DNA of 64,000 nt from Teichococcus wenyumeiae (GTDB taxonomy: Bacteria; Pseudomonadota; Alphaproteobacteria; Acetobacterales; Acetobacteraceae), in the NCBI RefSeq assembly GCF_003696345.1, contig NZ_RFLX01000011.1, positions 1 through 64,000 of the forward strand, read 5' to 3'. Shown piece after piece: positions 63,015 to 64,000 of this stretch. The notes below the pieces were generated by a model. It saw only the letters and a program-made list of their open reading frames with translations. It was not told the origin of the DNA and did no database searches. The position numbers and the translations under genes were made by a program. How positions within the stretch are numbered: position 1 is the stretch's first letter; every line of letters starts with the position of its first letter.

Positions 63015-64000
63015 TCAGACCGCCGCCGGCACCCGCACGGTGCTGGTCCAGCCATGCGCATCGGTCGCCTGGCCGTACTGAATGGCAACGATGGCATCAT
63101 AGAGCTTCTGGGTCAGCAGGCCCGTCTGACCATTGCCGATGCTGATCTTCTCGCCCTTGTAGCCCAGCTCGCCCACCGGGGAGACGACGGCCGCGGTGCC
63201 CGTGCCCCACATCTCGCGCAGGGTGCCGTTGCGGCCGGCTTCCATCACCTCGTCGATGCTGATCTTGCGCTCGGAGACCTTGTGGCCCCAGTCGCGCAGC
63301 AACTGCAGGATGGAATTACGCGTCACGCCATCCAGGATGGTGCCGGCCAGCGGCGGCGTGATCACCTCGTCGCCGATCTGCATCATGATGTTCATGGTGC
63401 CGACCTCGTCGATATACTTACGCTCGACGCCGTCCAGCCACAGCACCTGCGTGTAGCCGGCCTGCTCGGCCTCCTGTTGCGCGGACAGGGAGGCAGCGTA
63501 GTTGGCGGCCGTCTTGGCCTCGCCCAAGCCGCCCTGCACGGCGCGGACATGGGAGTCGGTGGCCAGGATGCGCACCGGCTTCACGCCTTCCTTGTAATAG
63601 GCGCCAACGGGCGAGCAGATCACGAAATAGGTGTAGCTGTGCGCCGGGTGCACGCCCAGCATCACGTCCGTCGCGATCACGGTCGGGCGGATGTAGAGCG
63701 AGGTGCCCTGGGTGGAGGGCACCCATTCATGGTCGGCGGCCACGATCGCCTCGAAGGAGCGGCGCACCAGGTCCACCGGCATCTCAGGGATGCAGAGGGC
63801 GCGGCAGGACTTGTTCAGGCGCTCGGCATGGCGCTGGGCACGGAACAGGCGGATCTGGCCATCGGCGCCACGGAAGGCCTTCAGCCCGTCGAAGACCGCC
63901 TGTCCGTAATGCAGCACCGAGGTGGCGGGGTCGAGCGTCAGCGGGCCATAAGGCACCACGCGCGGATCGTGCCAGCCTTTGCCCTCGGTGTAGTTCATGA
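63015..64000 (-). CDS. ilvE: Branched-chain amino acid aminotransferase (5' end beyond the window)
   Basis: The C-terminal 327 or more residues of a fold-type IV PLP aminotransferase that interconverts leucine, isoleucine and valine with their 2-oxo acids. The PLP lysine is Lys162 of the visible part in GGLGEAKTAANYAAS. Other conserved stretches are VLHYGQAVFDGLKAFRG, YIRPTVIATD and IDEVGTMNIM. The visible Met near 63998 belongs to the internal family motif MNYTEGKGWHD; full-length relatives have about 30 more residues, so the true start is outside the window. Confidence 0.92.
   Translation of the reverse strand, partial: MNYTEGKGWHDPRVVPYGPLTLDPATSVLHYGQAVFDGLKAFRGADGQIRLFRAQRHAERLNKSCRALCIPEMPVDLVRRSFEAIVAADHEWVPSTQGTSLYIRPTVIATDVMLGVHPAHSYTYFVICSPVGAYYKEGVKPVRILATDSHVRAVQGGLGEAKTAANYAASLSAQQEAEQAGYTQVLWLDGVERKYIDEVGTMNIMMQIGDEVITPPLAGTILDGVTRNSILQLLRDWGHKVSERKISIDEVMEAGRNGTLREMWGTGTAAVVSPVGELGYKGEKISIGNGQTGLLTQKLYDAIVAIQYGQATDAHGWTSTVRVPAAV

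Overview
The window is very GC-rich, gene-dense DNA of alphaproteobacterial character. Gene content (Mrp-type antiporter with fused A/B subunits, PEP-CTERM protein, RND pump, many catabolic operons and solute-binding proteins) fits a soil or environmental Acetobacteraceae member such as a Roseomonas-like bacterium. That placement is inference from gene types and base composition; there is no rRNA in the window. No tRNA, rRNA, CRISPR array, insertion sequence or prophage was seen, so this looks like ordinary chromosome rich in accessory metabolism.

Layout. 183-5886: an MDR oxidoreductase, a four-PAS orphan histidine kinase, and a two-gene kinase/dehydrogenase unit (DUF1537 kinase + PdxA2) for four-carbon sugar acids. 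6252-13661: one tightly packed plus-strand operon that takes 4-hydroxybenzoate through protocatechuate to 3-oxoadipate (pobA, fused pcaDC, pcaH, pcaG, an aromatic-acid MFS transporter, a BKACE/DUF849 enzyme, pcaB). pcaIJ and pcaF are absent, and the BKACE enzyme could replace them. 13836-20703: an M20 hydrolase, a complete spermidine/iron-type ABC importer and an FMN-dependent monooxygenase, probably a scavenging and degradation unit. 20767-21525: two small proteins, the first with its ribosome site and start codon inside an inverted repeat. 21910-25876: an AaeB/AaeX/AaeA-type aromatic acid exporter and a TetR regulator. 25883-30902: a TetR regulator divergent from an RND pump, with two palindromic operators between them.

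30939-37852: GMC oxidoreductase, SDR, and an arsC-arsB-SIS-domain unit plus an MFS transporter. 38379-44894: PtsN-like IIA protein followed by the complete Mrp antiporter operon (fused A/B, C, D, E, F, G). 45041-52185: alpha-2-macroglobulin and penicillin-binding protein 1C pair. 52312-58251: a LacI-controlled catabolic operon (RraA-type aldolase, amidohydrolase, sugar-acid dehydratase with the L-arabinonate dehydratase cysteine spacing, family 5 solute-binding protein). 58398-64000: a PEP-CTERM SGNH-hydrolase-like protein, a LysR regulator divergent from a class A beta-lactamase, a receiver domain whose phospho-acceptor Asp is Asn, an LpxL-type acyltransferase, and the 3' part of ilvE.

The points most worth following are the BKACE-completed protocatechuate pathway, the inverted repeat over the start of the 119-residue protein, the lactonase/dehydratase/aldolase operon, the pseudo-receiver, and a set of strong intercistronic hairpins that recur between operon genes.
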